Of a stretch of 16,368 nucleotides of DNA, positions 14,250 to 16,368 are shown one piece after another; position 1 is the first letter of the stretch, and each line of letters begins with the position of its first letter. The notes beneath the pieces were generated by a model. That model did no database searches, was not told where the DNA came from, and worked only from the letters and a program-made list of their open reading frames with translations. Source of the stretch: SHLQ01 sp051011575. Lineage in GTDB: Bacteria; Actinomycetota; Acidimicrobiia; Acidimicrobiales; SHLQ01. The DNA is taken from contig JBPCTR010000080.1 in the NCBI GenBank assembly GCA_051011575.1, forward strand, positions 1 through 16,368, read 5' to 3'. The position numbers and the translations under genes were made by a program.

Positions 14250-14966
14250 TCACGCCGAACGGGGGCGCCCGATCCGCACCTCGACGCCTTCGCTCCAGTG
14301 GATCAACGGTGAGCCTTCCGGTCGCGGGAGCCCGGCTGCGCTGATCAATTCGTCGTCGAGATGCATGAGTGTTGCGCGTCGAAGCGGCCACGGATCGTGG
14401 TCGACCGGCGCGTACAGCAGCCGGTCGCGAAAGGTCGAGTAGAGGCCCCATCGCGCCGTGAGGAACACCTCGAGATCCGACTGCTCCTCGAGCTCGATGG
14501 ATTCGCCGACGTGCACCGCGCTTGCATGACAAGCTCCCCGGGGGCCGGGCCACCTCCGTGTCGACCGATACGTCCAGACCGGTCCTGCGCCCGTGGCGTC
14601 CATCTCGGCCCAGTAGTAGGGGAGCCCGTAGGTGGCCCGGGCGACGGCGGTAGCGGGGAGCCGGCCGGCTTCGAGTGAATGGAACCACACGCCCGGAGTT
14701 CCGTCGGGGCCGTGAACGTACGTGCGCACGTTCGTTTCCGGGAACGAGCCCTGCCGCGGGATCGGAATGCCACGCGGGAGCAGGACCTCCATCTCGAATG
14801 GCACGAGGCCGACCCATGCCGCGCCCTCGTATGTGTCGACCATAAGGCCCGCAGGAAGGAGGCGTTGGACGTCGGCCGGTTCGTATTCGTAATGGATGAA
14901 CGAGAGGTTTCGCCACCACATTCGCAGTACTTCGCGGCGTACGTCGTGCGGCGAGATCGCGGTCAT
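14250..14966 (-). CDS. DUF2071 (YqjF-like) family protein of unknown function
   Basis: The 238-residue soluble protein matches the DUF2071/YqjF family, whose role is not established; the fold is related to acetoacetate decarboxylase. Recognisable blocks are WWRNLSFIHY (17-26), LLPAGLMVDTYEGAAWVGLVPFEM (36-59), PETNVRTYV (76-84), GVWFHSLEA (92-100) and ARATYGLPYYWAEM (109-122). There is no signal peptide or membrane helix. Its ATG overlaps the crcB2 stop by four bases (ATGA), which implies tight translational coupling to the fluoride channel genes, although a functional link is not obvious. guaB follows 20 bp later. Confidence 0.85.
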   Translation of the reverse strand: MTAISPHDVRREVLRMWWRNLSFIHYEYEPADVQRLLPAGLMVDTYEGAAWVGLVPFEMEVLLPRGIPIPRQGSFPETNVRTYVHGPDGTPGVWFHSLEAGRLPATAVARATYGLPYYWAEMDATGAGPVWTYRSTRRWPGPRGACHASAVHVGESIELEEQSDLEVFLTARWGLYSTFRDRLLYAPVDHDPWPLRRATLMHLDDELISAAGLPRPEGSPLIHWSEGVEVRIGRPRSA

Positions 14967-15298
14967 GCGAGGCGAATCCCAACGAGGGCAGAGGCGATTC
15001 CAGCTGCGAGGGTGGCAGCGGCGTAGGCCACGGCGTCACGCCGTCGGCCCTCCCGTGCGATGCACTCGAGCTGGCTTACGAAGCTCGAGAAGGTGGTGAG
15101 CGCGCCGATGCCCGCAACTCCGACGATCAGCTGCGATTCCGAGCCGGCCTCGTGGAGCAGTCCCAGGAGAAACGCCCCGATCACGTTCACGGCGAACGTA
15201 CCGATGAGCGCCCGCGTGAAATCAGGTCGGACGCCATTGGCGGCCATACGGATCACCGCACCACCAGCGCCCGCCACGACGAACAGCGCGGGAGTCAT
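14963..15298 (-). CDS. crcB: Fluoride channel CrcB/Fluc subunit 2
   Basis: This small 111-residue membrane protein with four hydrophobic segments belongs to the CrcB/Fluc family of fluoride-specific channels, which protect cells from fluoride and work as dual-topology dimers. Motifs seen are GAGGAVIRM (10-18), GTFAVNVIGAFLLG (33-46) with the pore Asn38, and GALTTFSSF (65-73) carrying both Phe positions of the Phe box (Phe70 and Phe73). The gene overlaps crcB1 upstream and DUF2071 downstream by ATGA. A second, different copy directly before it suggests a heterodimeric channel. Confidence 0.92.
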   Translation of the reverse strand: MTPALFVVAGAGGAVIRMAANGVRPDFTRALIGTFAVNVIGAFLLGLLHEAGSESQLIVGVAGIGALTTFSSFVSQLECIAREGRRRDAVAYAAATLAAGIASALVGIRLA

Positions 15299-15675
15299 GC
15301 GGCCTCGCCGACGCGCTGAATGGCGAGCCCGCGTACGAGGACGTATGCGCCGAGGCCAAGTGTCATCGACAACACGAGATACCAGCCAGCGTCCAGGCCA
15401 CGAGAGTCGTCGGAGAGTGTGACTACATCGACAGCGAGTGTCGAGAACGTTGTGAGCCCGCCACAGAATCCGGTTCCGAGAAGCGCGATCGCTCGGTCGG
15501 TCGCCCCCGGTCTCAGAACCGCGGCGAGAAGCGCACAACCCAGCACGTTCACAACGATCGTCGCCCAGGGGAAGTCGGTGCTGATCGCTTCGCCGACGAG
15601 CCAGCGCCCGGCGGCTCCCACCGCGCCACCCGCCCCAACAACGAGCGCCGTCTGGATGTGGCCCGTGCGTGTCAC
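15295..15675 (-). CDS. crcB: Fluoride channel CrcB/Fluc subunit 1
   Basis: The 126-residue membrane protein of the CrcB/Fluc family has four hydrophobic segments. It shows GAGGAVGAAGRW (14-25), TIVVNVLGCALLA (39-51) with Asn43, and GFCGGLTTFSTL (69-80). The second Phe of the usual TTFSxF Phe box is Leu80 here, whereas the neighbouring copy keeps Phe. Start GTG 15675 was chosen because it places the first helix directly after a short basic N-terminus; the frame is open further upstream to an ATG at 15765, which would overlap pdxH and adds an Arg-rich stretch. The stop overlaps the crcB2 start by four bases. No fluoride riboswitch precedes it. Confidence 0.9.
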   Translation of the reverse strand: MTRTGHIQTALVVGAGGAVGAAGRWLVGEAISTDFPWATIVVNVLGCALLAAVLRPGATDRAIALLGTGFCGGLTTFSTLAVDVVTLSDDSRGLDAGWYLVLSMTLGLGAYVLVRGLAIQRVGEAA

Positions 15676-15707
15676 GTCGCAACGGTACCGGGTGCGAGAC
15701 TCTCGGG
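15676..15707. promoter_or_regulatory. Very short divergent region between crcB1 and pdxH
   Basis: Only 32 bp separate the two opposing start codons, so the promoters must overlap each other or lie inside the genes. It holds the 9-bp palindrome GAGA-C-TCTC (15696-15704) next to pdxH. No clear Shine-Dalgarno site is seen for either gene, so leaderless or near-leaderless transcripts are possible. Confidence 0.3.
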
Positions 15708-16343
15708 ATGGACCTGTCCGACGCCAGATTCGAGTACGACGCGGATCCACTCGACCCAGCCTCATTGGCCGATGACCCGATCGTTCAATTCGGCCGATGG
15801 CTCGACGACGCGATGAACTCCGGCGATCCTGAGCCCTACGCCACCGTCTTGTCCACCGTGTCCGCCGAAGGCGTGCCGCGGGGACGCAACGTGCTCCTGC
15901 GCGGCTTCGATCCCGACGGGTTCGTGTTCTTCACGAATCACGACTCGGCGAAGGGTCGGGCACTCGATACGACAGGCGTTGCCGCGCTCACCTTTCACTG
16001 GGCGGTACTCCATCGCCAGGTCCACGTCGAAGGAACCGTTGGCCGCGTCTCGCCGGCCGAGGCCGACGACTACTTCGCGAAGCGACCGCGCTCGAGTCAG
16101 CTCGGCGCCTGGGCCAGCGCCCAGAGTGAGCCGCTCGCTGATCGGGCCGAACTGCTCTCGGCGTTGGCCGCGGCCGAAGCGAGATTCGAAGGGATGGAGG
16201 TTCCGCGCCCCTCGTTCTGGGGCGGCTACAGGGTCTCACCCCGCGAAGTCGAGTTCTGGCAGGGTCAGCCGAGTCGGCTTCACGACCGAATGCGATACCG
16301 CCGGCACGACGGACTCTGGACGCGGACGCGGCTCAACCCCTGA
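15708..16343 (+). CDS. pdxH: Pyridoxamine 5'-phosphate oxidase
   Basis: This FMN-dependent enzyme oxidises pyridoxine or pyridoxamine 5'-phosphate to pyridoxal 5'-phosphate. The 211-residue protein is close to the usual length. FMN-binding blocks are RGRNVLLRGF (58-67), FVFFTNHDSAKGRAL (72-86) and HRQVHVEG (102-109). SSQLGAWAS-QS (129-140) is the family's phosphate/flavin loop. The C-terminal signature PSFWGGYRVSPREVEFWQG (168-186) and RLHDR (190-194, equivalent to Arg197 and His199 of the E. coli enzyme) are intact. ATG 15708 is preferred over an in-frame codon at 15669, because the protein then begins just before conserved sequence. It is divergent from crcB1. It could be mistaken for a general flavin oxidoreductase, but the C-terminal dimerisation region argues for true PdxH. 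Confidence 0.94.
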   Translation: MDLSDARFEYDADPLDPASLADDPIVQFGRWLDDAMNSGDPEPYATVLSTVSAEGVPRGRNVLLRGFDPDGFVFFTNHDSAKGRALDTTGVAALTFHWAVLHRQVHVEGTVGRVSPAEADDYFAKRPRSSQLGAWASAQSEPLADRAELLSALAAAEARFEGMEVPRPSFWGGYRVSPREVEFWQGQPSRLHDRMRYRRHDGLWTRTRLNP

Positions 16344-16368
16344 CCAGAAATGTCGCGCGCAGGTCGTC
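16333..16368 (-). CDS. Possible 3' end of a convergent gene running off the window
   Basis: On the minus strand a frame open from the right edge reads DDLRATFLVRG and stops at 16333-16335, overlapping the last 11 bases of pdxH. Eleven residues are too few to identify a family. A short open frame is expected often by chance, so this is only a possibility that fits the convergent layout seen elsewhere in the window. Confidence 0.2.
   Translation of the reverse strand, partial: DDLRATFLVRG

Noticed and set aside
15676..15707. Fluoride riboswitch before crcB1
   Set aside because: The spacer is only 32 bp and lacks the conserved aptamer core; the extension into pdxH shows no match either.
1..16368. 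Defence system, CRISPR array, transposon or biosynthetic cluster
   Set aside because: I read through both strands and found no nuclease, transposase, spacer-repeat pattern, reverse transcriptase or synthase; nearly all the DNA is accounted for by housekeeping-type genes.

Overview
The window looks like the chromosome of a high-GC actinobacterium, and I would guess class Acidimicrobiia. The guess rests on uniformly G/C-ending codons, a cytochrome oxidase operon ordered coxB-coxA-coxC-cox4-ctaG, a CtaF-like tail on CoxA, and a cytidine deaminase of the mycobacterial CAEC type. No 16S gene or marker set is present, so the placement is inference. Genes are packed tightly. The largest gaps are 104 bp (296-399) and 147 bp (12607-12753), and there is no gene-free stretch over 300 bp. 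I see no tRNA, rRNA, CRISPR array, insertion sequence or prophage.

Region 1 (1-5670, plus strand) is a terminal oxidase operon. It holds a small membrane protein with an acidic, His-rich tail, subunit II with a fused cytochrome c domain (coxB), subunit I with a fused subunit-IV-like tail (coxA), subunit III (coxC), a COX4_pro-type subunit IV, and the copper-insertion factor CtaG. The genes from coxB to ctaG are joined by short overlaps or by a ribosome binding site that overlaps the previous stop. The fused c-type heme suggests a caa3-type enzyme. Four of the membrane proteins carry His/Asp-rich tails, three of them encoded around the same 13-base word.

Region 2 (5673-10420, minus strand) reads serS, a poly-gamma-glutamate-hydrolase-like enzyme, and two tandem paralogous polytopic membrane proteins that resemble GT-C glycosyltransferases. 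The last three are translationally coupled, or nearly so, and may act on a cell-surface polymer. A 17-bp palindrome covers both stop codons where this block meets ctaG.

Region 3 (10498-14229) concerns nucleotide metabolism and stress: deoC (plus strand, eukaryote-like class with a long N-terminal extension), cdd (convergent with deoC), hsp20 and guaB (all minus). Region 4 (14250-15675, minus strand) is a tightly overlapping set, crcB1-crcB2-DUF2071, running into guaB. Region 5 is pdxH (plus strand), divergent from crcB1 across only 32 bp. The last bases may hold the 3' end of a convergent gene.

I did not find a defence or mobile system. The least explained parts are the paralogous membrane-protein pair with its hydrolase, the unknown small protein and metal-binding-like tails of the oxidase operon, the repeat and alternative hairpins around the coxB start, and the N-terminal domain of DeoC.
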